Part shown: positions 6,877-12,105 of the stretch, piece after piece
How positions within the stretch are numbered: the stretch's first letter is position 1
Layout: each line of letters starts with the position of its first letter
Source of the DNA: an uncultured Burkholderiales bacterium
GTDB lineage: Bacteria > Pseudomonadota > Gammaproteobacteria > Burkholderiales > Burkholderiaceae_E
DNA length: 14,039 nt
Assembly: GCA_903898725.1 (NCBI GenBank)
Contig: CAIUGQ010000405.1
Span: forward strand, 1 to 14,039
Direction of reading: 5' to 3'
Notes under the pieces: model-generated
Seen by the model: the letters and a program-made list of their open reading frames with translations, nothing else
The model's database searches: none
Told to the model about the DNA's origin: nothing
Translations under genes and position numbers: made by a program

Positions 6877-7803
6877 CTAGGATTCGGACACGGCGTGAAC
6901 CAGCGGCCCGAGCGTGGTGATGAGTTCGGTGAGCGACTCGCGCACCAGGCCGCGCAGCGCGACGGCGTTGCGCAGACCGCCTTGCCCGCTGCAGGTCGCG
7001 AGGTACAGGGTTCGCCGAAGCGCCGGCGAGGTGATGCGGCGCGCCAGCAGACGCTGGCCGCGGACCTCCTCCAGCACCGACGCATAGGGCAGCACGGCCG
7101 AGCCGGCACCGCGCAGGACGAGGCTCTTCATCGCCGGGATCGAACGGACTTCGAACGCGATGGTCGGCCTGGCGCCGATGTCCTGCGCCGCGCGGGTGAC
7201 GCGTGCCCGCACGGAGTCGCCTTCCTCCGGCAGGATCAGCGACTCCTCGATGACGTCCGAGAACGCGATCGACGGACCGGCCTGCTCGAACGGCAGCGTC
7301 ACGAACACCAGGTCTTCCTCGAGCAGCGCATGACGTTCGAGCTGCGGCACATCGGGCATGTCGTACCCGAGGGCCATGTCGAGCTCGCCGCGCAGCAGCG
7401 CCTCGGCCAGGACATGGCTCATCGCCTCCGAGAGCCGCAGGAAGACGTTGGGCAGGCGCTCGCGCACGGCCAGCGCGATCTCGGCGCCGAGCACGAGCAT
7501 CAGCGCGGGGGTCAGTCCGAGCCGGACCGACTCGCTGTCGTCGCCGCCCGCGGCCATGACCTCGCGCCGGGAGTCCTCGACCAGCTTCAGGATGGCCAGC
7601 GCCCGCTGGTGCAGCAGGGCGCCCGCCGCCGTGGCCTCGACCCCGCGCGAATGGCGAACCAGCAGCGCCAGCCCGAGATCCTCTTCGAGCTGACGAATCT
7701 GCATGCCCAGGGCAGGCTGGGCGACATGCAGTTCCGCGGCGGCGCGCGTCATGTTGCCGACCTCGATGACCTTGGCGAAGTACTTGAGCTGTCGAAGGTT
7801 CAT
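6877..7803 (-). CDS. LysR-family regulator, Nac-like subgroup
   Basis: The 308-residue protein has the LysR layout. The N-terminal helix-turn-helix begins MNLRQLKYFAKVIEVGNMTR, with AAAELHVAQPALGMQIRQLE at 21-40, and an effector-binding domain covers about 90-295. Its opening and the RHSRGVEATAAG segment resemble the Nac/Cbl-like subgroup often seen beside Burkholderiales catabolic genes; resemblance to that subgroup does not mean a role in nitrogen control. The start is ATG at 7803, 7 bases after GAAGG on the minus strand; a GTG one codon earlier is spaced too tightly. It lies upstream of, and on the same strand as, the Bug-aldolase operon, the probable target. The palindrome CTGTC-TC-GACAG at 7828-7839 sits in its own leader and may be an autoregulatory site. 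The inducer is unknown. Confidence 0.9.
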   Translation of the reverse strand: MNLRQLKYFAKVIEVGNMTRAAAELHVAQPALGMQIRQLEEDLGLALLVRHSRGVEATAAGALLHQRALAILKLVEDSRREVMAAGGDDSESVRLGLTPALMLVLGAEIALAVRERLPNVFLRLSEAMSHVLAEALLRGELDMALGYDMPDVPQLERHALLEEDLVFVTLPFEQAGPSIAFSDVIEESLILPEEGDSVRARVTRAAQDIGARPTIAFEVRSIPAMKSLVLRGAGSAVLPYASVLEEVRGQRLLARRITSPALRRTLYLATCSGQGGLRNAVALRGLVRESLTELITTLGPLVHAVSES

Positions 7804-7852
7804 CACGACGCCTTCAGGGTGGAGCGGCTGTCTCGACAGTAGCAGATGCGTC

Positions 7853-7868
7853 AGGCCGTTCGCGGCCT
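7853..7868. repeat. Hairpin AGGCCG-TTCG-CGGCCT upstream of vapB
   Basis: Perfect 6-base arms enclose a TTCG loop in the gap between the divergent Nac-like LysR and the antitoxin gene. No T-run follows on either strand, so it is not an obvious terminator. It could be a leader structure of the LysR transcript or chance in GGCC-rich DNA. Confidence 0.35.
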
Positions 7869-7890
7869 CGCCAAGGCCGTCGGCCGGGAT

Positions 7891-7918
7891 GTATTACTAT
7901 GTATTCGCCTAGTAACAC
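7891..7918. promoter_or_regulatory. VapBC autoregulatory operator (inverted repeat)
   Basis: GTATTACTA (7891-7899) and TAGTAACAC (7910-7918) are 9-base inverted arms matching at 8 of 9 positions, with a 10-base spacer, ending 15 bases before the antitoxin ATG. The heptamer ATGTATT is also directly repeated 10 bases apart (7889-7895 and 7899-7905). The block is a sharp AT-rich island in GC-rich DNA and includes a possible -10 element, TACTAT (7895-7900). AbrB-type antitoxins and VapBC complexes are known to repress their own promoter through such repeats; AAGGAG (7921-7926) follows as ribosome-binding site. Confidence 0.7.
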
Positions 7919-7933
7919 TCAAGGAGCCCGTGC

Positions 7934-8182
7934 ATGGCGACGACGCTGACCAGCAAGGGACAGGTCACGATTCCAAAGCGAATCCGCGATGCGATGAAAC
8001 TGGTGCCCGGTGCATCGGTGGAATTCTCGGTCAATCCGGCCGGCGAAGTGGTTCTCCAGCCGGCACGGCCCGCCGGGCGCGCGCGCAAGCCGACCCGGGA
8101 TCGTTTCGATGCGGTTCGCGGTCGGGCTGACGTGCCCTGGCGGACCGATGCCTTGATGAAGCTTCTGCGCGCCGACGATTGA
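7934..8182 (+). CDS. vapB: VapB-type antitoxin, AbrB/SpoVT fold
   Basis: This 82-residue protein starts with a SpoVT-AbrB swapped-hairpin DNA-binding domain. LTSKGQVTIPKRIRDAMKL (residues 5-23) is the classical motif, and PGASVEFSVNPAGEVVLQP completes the domain by about residue 43. The remaining C-terminal half is basic and then amphipathic, as expected for the segment that wraps around and inhibits a PIN toxin. The start is firm: AAGGAG 7 bases upstream. Its stop overlaps the toxin start by one base (TGATG), the tight coupling expected of a toxin-antitoxin pair. Regulation is probably by the inverted repeat just upstream. Family assignment is strong; the symbol denotes the class, not a proven orthologue. 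Confidence 0.9.
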   Translation: MATTLTSKGQVTIPKRIRDAMKLVPGASVEFSVNPAGEVVLQPARPAGRARKPTRDRFDAVRGRADVPWRTDALMKLLRADD

Positions 8183-8580
8183 TGGTGCTGGTGGACACCA
8201 ACGTCCTGGTGGACGTGCTTCAGAACGATCCGCAGTGGGCAGACTGGTCCATCGCGCAGCTGCGCGCCCAGGCCACGCTGCATGCCTTGGCCATCAACCC
8301 GGTCATCTACGCCGAGATGTCGCTGTCGTTCTCGACGCTCGAAGCACTCGACGACGTGGTGCGCACCCTGGCGCTGGAACTGCGCGAGATGCCTCGGCCC
8401 GCCCTCTTCCTGGCCGCCAAGGCCTACGCGCAGTACCGCCGGCGTGGCGGCAGCAAGGCGCAGGTGCTGCCCGACTTCTTCATCGGCGCCCACGCGGCCG
8501 TCGAGGGCTGGACTCTGCTGACTCGAGATGCCAGCCGTTTCAGGACCTACTTCCCGACGCTCGAAGTCATCGCCCCTTGA
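8182..8580 (+). CDS. vapC: VapC-type PIN-domain ribonuclease toxin
   Basis: The 132-residue product is a complete PIN domain. The four acidic residues that hold the metal in active VapC toxins are present: Asp5 in VDTNVLVDVL, Glu45 in VIYAEMS, Asp98 in LPDFFIGAHA and Asp116 in LLTRDASRF. The toxin is therefore predicted to be a functional Mg2+-dependent RNase. Known VapC targets are specific tRNAs or rRNA; the target here is unknown. The ATG at 8182 shares its A with the antitoxin stop. The next gene, a LysR regulator, starts 23 bases after the stop on the same strand, so read-through is plausible. Confidence 0.92.
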   Translation: MVLVDTNVLVDVLQNDPQWADWSIAQLRAQATLHALAINPVIYAEMSLSFSTLEALDDVVRTLALELREMPRPALFLAAKAYAQYRRRGGSKAQVLPDFFIGAHAAVEGWTLLTRDASRFRTYFPTLEVIAP

Positions 8581-8589
8581 GGGGACCCC
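8573..8589. repeat. Overlapping palindromes at the vapC stop
   Basis: CCCCT-TG-AGGGG (8573-8584) contains the vapC stop codon, and GGGG-A-CCCC (8581-8589) overlaps it, so the shared GGGG could pair with either CCCC block. The pair lies directly before the ribosome-binding site of the downstream LysR gene. The arms are short and the loops too tight for a stable RNA hairpin without loss of pairs. Confidence 0.4.
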
Positions 8590-8590
8590 A

Positions 8591-8596
8591 GAAGGA
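8591..8596 (+). promoter_or_regulatory. Ribosome-binding site deciding the TTG start of the third LysR gene
   Basis: GAAGGA lies 7 bases before TTG at 8604. The alternative ATG at 8622 would remove the first six residues (DRLQA plus the initiator), which are standard at the start of this LysR subgroup. Confidence 0.65.
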
Positions 8597-8603
8597 AAGC
8601 GAC

Positions 8604-9503
8604 TTGGATCGCCTGCAAGCCATGACCACCTTCGTCGCCGTCGTCGACAGCGGCGGTTTCGCGAGTGCGGCACGCAAGCTCAACCTGTCGCCGCCCGTGG
8701 TGACCCGGGCAGTCGCGGAACTCGAGGAACGGCTGGGCCTGCGCCTGCTGACGCGCACCACCCGCATCGTGCGGGTCACCGACGCGGGCGCGCGCTTCGC
8801 GGCGGACTGCCGCCGCATCCTGGCCGACATCGACGAGGCGGAGACGACGGCCGCGGGCACCCACGCCGCACCGCGAGGCACGCTCACGCTGACGGCGCCG
8901 GCGCTGTTCGGGCAGCTCCACGTGATGCCGATCCTGGTGGGCTACCTGCAGCAGTACCCCGAGGTCGACGCGCAGTGCCTGTTCCTCGACCGCGTGGTCA
9001 ACGTCGTCGAGGAGGGCGTGGACGTGGCGGTGCGCATCGGCGAGCTGCCCGACTCGTCGCTGCAGGCCATTCGCGTCGGGCGCGTGCGTCGCGTGCTCGT
9101 GGCCGCACCGGCCTATCTGGGGACCCAGGGCGTGCCGAAGCGACCGGAGGACCTGGCCCGGCACACCGTCGTGTCGGTCTCCGGCGTGACCCCCGTGTCG
9201 GAATGGCGCTTCAACGACGCGGGCAGGCCGCTGCTGCAGCGCCTGCAGCCGCGGCTGCGCACGACGACCAACGACTCGGCCATCGCCGCCGCGGTGGCGG
9301 GCCTGGGCATCACGCGGCTGCTGAGCTATCAGGTGGCGACGCATCTGCGCAGCGGGGCGCTGCAGGTCCTGCTGGAGGACTTCGAGGCCACCCCGCTGCC
9401 CGTGCACGTGGTGCATCACGAGGGGCGGCGGGCGACGCAGAAGGTGCGCGCGTTCGTCGATCTGGCGGTGGACACGCTGCGGGCCGACCCGGCCTTGCAC
9501 TGA
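8604..9503 (+). CDS. LysR-family regulator, CrgA-like subgroup
   Basis: The 299-residue protein opens with DRLQAMTTFVAVVDSGGFAS and the helix-turn-helix AARKLNLSPPVVTRAVAELE (21-40), then RTTRIVRVTDAG, all typical of the large CrgA/PA-type LysR subgroup. The effector domain (about 90-290) contains GVDVAVRIGELPDSSL and GLGITRLLSYQVA, also typical. TTG at 8604 is the start, from ribosome-binding-site spacing and the conserved N-terminus. It follows the toxin gene by 23 bases on the same strand, so it may be transcribed with vapBC. No obvious metabolic target lies next to it: downstream it converges on the flavin-protein gene. Members of this subgroup often regulate an adjacent oxidoreductase, so the flavin protein is one candidate. 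Confidence 0.91.
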   Translation: MDRLQAMTTFVAVVDSGGFASAARKLNLSPPVVTRAVAELEERLGLRLLTRTTRIVRVTDAGARFAADCRRILADIDEAETTAAGTHAAPRGTLTLTAPALFGQLHVMPILVGYLQQYPEVDAQCLFLDRVVNVVEEGVDVAVRIGELPDSSLQAIRVGRVRRVLVAAPAYLGTQGVPKRPEDLARHTVVSVSGVTPVSEWRFNDAGRPLLQRLQPRLRTTTNDSAIAAAVAGLGITRLLSYQVATHLRSGALQVLLEDFEATPLPVHVVHHEGRRATQKVRAFVDLAVDTLRADPALH

Positions 9504-9504
9504 G

Positions 9505-9534
9505 GCTGTGACGCGCGCGACGCAGGCTCACAGC
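9505..9534. terminator. Inverted repeat between convergent genes
   Basis: GCTGTGA (9505-9511) and TCACAGC (9528-9534) are perfect 7-base arms around a 16-base loop, beginning two bases after the third LysR stop. It lies between convergent genes, where a bidirectional terminator is expected, but no T-run follows. It also contains the TGA (9528-9530) that would end the frameshifted continuation of the flavin-protein gene. Confidence 0.42.
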
Positions 9535-9593
9535 TCGAGGTCGATGCCCTCGCCGGGCATCCCGTGCAGCGTCATCGGCCGGTCGAGGAAGGC
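9528..9593 (-). pseudogene. Out-of-frame 3' continuation of the flavin-protein gene
   Basis: On the minus strand, in the frame one base off the flavin-protein gene, an open stretch reads AFLDRPMTLHGMPGE and continues to a TGA at 9528-9530. All 21 sense codons end in G or C. The last in-frame codons of the gene itself do not all do so (they include CCT and CGA). One extra G in the GGG run at 9593-9595 (CCC on the plus strand) would join the two frames. It may be the lost C-terminus of this gene, a sequencing indel, or a remnant of another gene; the segment matches no family I recognise. Confidence 0.4.
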
Positions 9594-10207
9594 CCGGCCG
9601 CGCGCTGGGCGAGCTGCTGCTCCAGCGAGGCGATGCGTGCATCGCGTTCGTCCAGCGCGCGCTGCACGTCTTCGGCGTCGATGCGCATGGGGATGTGCTG
9701 CGGGCAGTTCCAGTCGAAGCCCTCGACGGTGATGCGCATGACGCGCTGCGGCCGCGCGCGGTAGCCCGCGTCGACGAGGGTCGGAGCGAGCGCATCGTCC
9801 GGGGCCAGGTCCTGCACCGCGAGCCGGCCGAGCACCTTGAGCCGGGTCCGATTCGCGTAGTCCATCAGGATCAGCGCGACGCGGTCGTTCCCGGCCAGGT
9901 TGCCGACGCTGATCAGCTGGCGGTTGCCGGCGAAGTCGGCGAAGGCGAGGGTCCTGTCGTCCAGCACCTTCAGGAAGCCGCGCGGACCGCCGCGGTGCTG
10001 CAGGTACGGCCAGCCGGTCTCGGACACCGTGGCCATGTAGAAGCTTCGCTGCGCCGCGATGAAGTCGGCCTCGTCCTCGCCCAGGCGGTCGTTGAACACC
10101 TCGGCATTGCCCTCGAAGCTGCGCGCATAGCCGGCACGACTGCCCTCGCGCTGCTGCGCGGCCTTGACCGACGGCGTGAAGGCGATGTCTGCGAAGGCGT
10201 GGGGCAT
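9572..10207 (-). CDS. Pyridoxamine 5'-phosphate oxidase-like flavin protein
   Basis: The 211-residue protein has the split-barrel flavin-binding fold of the pyridoxamine-phosphate-oxidase-like superfamily. The core runs about 45-145 and includes DFIAAQRSFYMATVSETGWP, then HRGGPRGFLKVLDD and GNRQLISVGNLAGNDRVAL. The segment EGFDWNCPQHIP near residue 170 is typical of the broader subgroup of uncharacterised members, not of the vitamin B6 enzyme PdxH. A short coiled-coil-like tail (DERDARIASLEQQLAQ) follows. The ATG at 10207 has GGAG 5 bases upstream. Members bind FMN or F420 and act in redox or detoxification reactions; the substrate here is unknown. The stop at 9572 may follow a one-base frameshift. 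The 141-base gap upstream (10208-10348) holds no promoter I can support. Confidence 0.85.
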   Translation of the reverse strand: MPHAFADIAFTPSVKAAQQREGSRAGYARSFEGNAEVFNDRLGEDEADFIAAQRSFYMATVSETGWPYLQHRGGPRGFLKVLDDRTLAFADFAGNRQLISVGNLAGNDRVALILMDYANRTRLKVLGRLAVQDLAPDDALAPTLVDAGYRARPQRVMRITVEGFDWNCPQHIPMRIDAEDVQRALDERDARIASLEQQLAQRAAGPSSTGR

Positions 10208-10348
10208 GGCGGGCTCCGTGGGTCAGCGTCGCCGTGGGGGCGGCGCATGACCGTGACTGTGGCCGGACGGGCCGTGCAGCGGAATGCCCGTGCGCGCCAA
10301 GTCAGTCTTTCGCATCCTGCAACAGTCGGGCGAGCGCGAACGTCGGCC

Positions 10349-11011
10349 TCAGTGCCCGAGCACCTCGACCCGGCCTCGGCCGATGCGCACGAGGCCCTCG
10401 CGCTCCATCGCCTTGAGGGTCATCGAGAGCCTCGGCCGGCTCACGCCCGCACGCTCGGCCAGGGCCTCGTGCGTCAGCAGCACCACCGACCGATCGTCCG
10501 GGTCCGGCCCGGCGTTCGCCACTTCGCGCATCAGCGTCGCCCAGACGCGCGCCTTCAGGCCACGTGACAGCCAGATCCGCTCGCGCATCTGGACTTCGCG
10601 CAGTCGCTGGGCGAAGAAGCGGATGAGTGGCGGACCGAGCCGCGGCTGGGCCGCCACGGCCGACTCCACCACGTCCCGAGGCAACCAGCGCAGCCTCGAG
10701 GGCTGGGCGGTCACGATGTCCGCATGCACCGCACTGGTCGAGAACAGCATCGAGCACATCGCGATCTCGCCGGCCTCGAAGGTGACCGGCACCACACGCT
10801 GCCCGTCCTCGCCCGTGTGGATGACCGCCTGCAGGGCGCCGGCCTCCACGAACGGCAAGGCCTTGGGCGACGTGCCTGCGCGCATGACCGCGCGGCCGGT
10901 GGTCACGCTCCGGGCGGGATAGGCGCTGGCGTCGACACAGGCCAGCAGTTCGAGCGCGAACAGCCGGTTGAGCCGGCGGCTCTCGCGCTCGAACGGATTC
11001 TCGCTGACCAT
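10349..11011 (-). CDS. Crp/Fnr-family transcriptional regulator
   Basis: The 220-residue protein has an N-terminal cyclic-nucleotide-binding-like beta barrel (about 25-135, including FEAGEIAMCSMLF) and a C-terminal Crp-type winged helix-turn-helix, with LTHEALAERAGVSRPRLSMT and LKAMEREGLVRIGRGRVEVL. The usual phosphate-binding Arg-Ser/Thr after the GE segment is missing (AVHADIVTA stands there), and there is no Fnr-like N-terminal cysteine cluster. It therefore probably senses neither cAMP in the standard way nor oxygen through an Fe-S cluster. I chose ATG at 11011, which gives the usual family length; an upstream ATG at 11059 would add 16 unrelated residues. It is divergent from the Bug-sulfatase-hydrolase operon with an 86-base gap and is its likely regulator. 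Confidence 0.86.
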   Translation of the reverse strand: MVSENPFERESRRLNRLFALELLACVDASAYPARSVTTGRAVMRAGTSPKALPFVEAGALQAVIHTGEDGQRVVPVTFEAGEIAMCSMLFSTSAVHADIVTAQPSRLRWLPRDVVESAVAAQPRLGPPLIRFFAQRLREVQMRERIWLSRGLKARVWATLMREVANAGPDPDDRSVVLLTHEALAERAGVSRPRLSMTLKAMEREGLVRIGRGRVEVLGH

Positions 11012-11097
11012 CGGCGCAGTGTAACCACGGTGACTGAACCGCGCGCCGCCGCTTTCCATACTCCAGGCACATCGGCCACGAGGCCCGGGGGTCGGAG
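11012..11097. promoter_or_regulatory. Divergent promoter region, Crp/Fnr gene and Bug-sulfatase operon
   Basis: These 86 bases must contain promoters in both directions. The clearest dyad is GTAACC-AC-GGTGAC (11021-11034, 5 of 6 arm positions matching), 10 bases from the regulator start. TACACT on the minus strand (11018-11023) is a possible -10 element. No TGTGA-N6-TCACA Crp site is present. The elements are weak; divergent arrangement is the main support. Confidence 0.4.
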
Positions 11098-12072
11098 ATG
11101 AGCGTGAATCGCCGTACGACGTTGAACATCCTGGCCGTCGCGGGCCTGGCGGCCGCCTCCGGGTCCGTCGGCGCGCAGTCCGGTCGCCCCGTCACGCTGC
11201 TCGTCGGCTATCCCCCCGGCGGGGCGGTCGACGTCGTGGCGCGCGAGTTCGCCGAAGCGATGCGAACCCAGGGCATCGCCATCATCGTCGAGAACCGCAC
11301 GGGTGCAGCGGGCCGACTGGCCACCGAGCAGATGATGAGCGCGCCGCCGGACGGCAACACGCTGGTCTTCATGCCGGGCGGCAATGCGACGATCTTTCCG
11401 CACGTCTACCGCAACCTCAAGCACGACCCGCTGAAGGACCTGGTCGCGCTCGGCGCGGTCTGCGAGTTCAGCTTCGGCCTCGGCGTCGGCCCGGGCACCC
11501 CGGCCCGCACGCTCCGGGAGTTCGTGGACTGGGCCAAGGCGAATCCGGGCAAGGCCAGCTACGGGACCCCCGGCGGCGGCACGGCGATGCACTTCATGGG
11601 GGTGATGTTCGCCCGTGCGGCGGGCTTCGAGTTCACCCACGTTCCCTATCGCGGCGGCGCCGTCGCGACCGTCGACGTGATCGGCGGCACCGTGCCCGCG
11701 CTGGCCACGACCCTGCCCAACCTCGTCCAGCCGTATCGGCAGGGCAAGCTCCGCATCCTCGCCTTCACCGGCGAGCGTCGGCTGGACGAGCTGCCCGACG
11801 TGCCGACCTTCAAGGAGCTCGGCTACCCCGACCTCGTGCTCACGGAGAGCTTCGGTGTCTTCGGCTCGGCGCGTCTGCCCGAAGGCAAGGTCACCGAGCT
11901 CGAAGGCGCGATCCGCAAGGCCGCGAGCGACCCCCGGGTGACCGCCGCGCTGCGCAGGCAGGAGTTCTCGCCGCTGTCGCTGAGCCGGGCCGAGTACGCG
12001 GCGCGCCTGAAGCGCGACCACGACCGCTGGGGCCCGGTCATCAAGGCGAGCGGCTACACCGCCGATGACTAG
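11098..12072 (+). CDS. TctC/Bug-type periplasmic solute-binding protein
   Basis: The 324-residue product is a second Bug-family receptor. The N-terminus carries Arg-Arg (NRRTTLNILAVAGLAAA) and ends GAQS, giving an export signal with a partial twin-arginine look. Family signatures are VTLLVGYPPGGAVDVVARE, ENRTGAAGRLATEQMMSAPPD, VPYRGGAVATVDVIGG and LPDVPTFKELGYPD. The start is ambiguous by two codons: GGAG (11094-11097) touches the ATG at 11098 but sits 6 bases from a GTG at 11104. It is only distantly related to the first Bug protein in the window. The sulfatase gene follows after 33 bases, so the ligand may be an organic sulfate or its product; that link is inference from gene order. No TctA or TctB gene is present. 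Confidence 0.92.
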   Translation: MSVNRRTTLNILAVAGLAAASGSVGAQSGRPVTLLVGYPPGGAVDVVAREFAEAMRTQGIAIIVENRTGAAGRLATEQMMSAPPDGNTLVFMPGGNATIFPHVYRNLKHDPLKDLVALGAVCEFSFGLGVGPGTPARTLREFVDWAKANPGKASYGTPGGGTAMHFMGVMFARAAGFEFTHVPYRGGAVATVDVIGGTVPALATTLPNLVQPYRQGKLRILAFTGERRLDELPDVPTFKELGYPDLVLTESFGVFGSARLPEGKVTELEGAIRKAASDPRVTAALRRQEFSPLSLSRAEYAARLKRDHDRWGPVIKASGYTADD

Positions 12073-12105
12073 GTCGACGCGCGGTCTGCCTGGCGAGCGC
12101 GGTCG

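Noticed and set aside
5622..6920. A 432-codon plus-strand open frame opposite the aldolase and Bug genes
   Set aside because: No motifs, and it is antisense to genes with clear family signatures.
10280..10305. A TTGGC-containing sequence resembling a sigma-54 promoter upstream of the flavin-protein gene
   Set aside because: The GG and GC elements are not at the required -24/-12 spacing.
10302..10351. Possible frameshifted tail after the Crp/Fnr stop (reads PTFALARLLQDAKD in another frame)
   Set aside because: G/C at third positions is only partial and the annotated protein already has normal family length and a complete helix-turn-helix, so chance is more likely.
11018..11036. A Crp-type TGTGA-N6-TCACA site in the divergent Crp/Bug gap
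   Set aside because: Only TGTAA is present; the second half-site reads TGACT and does not complete the dyad.
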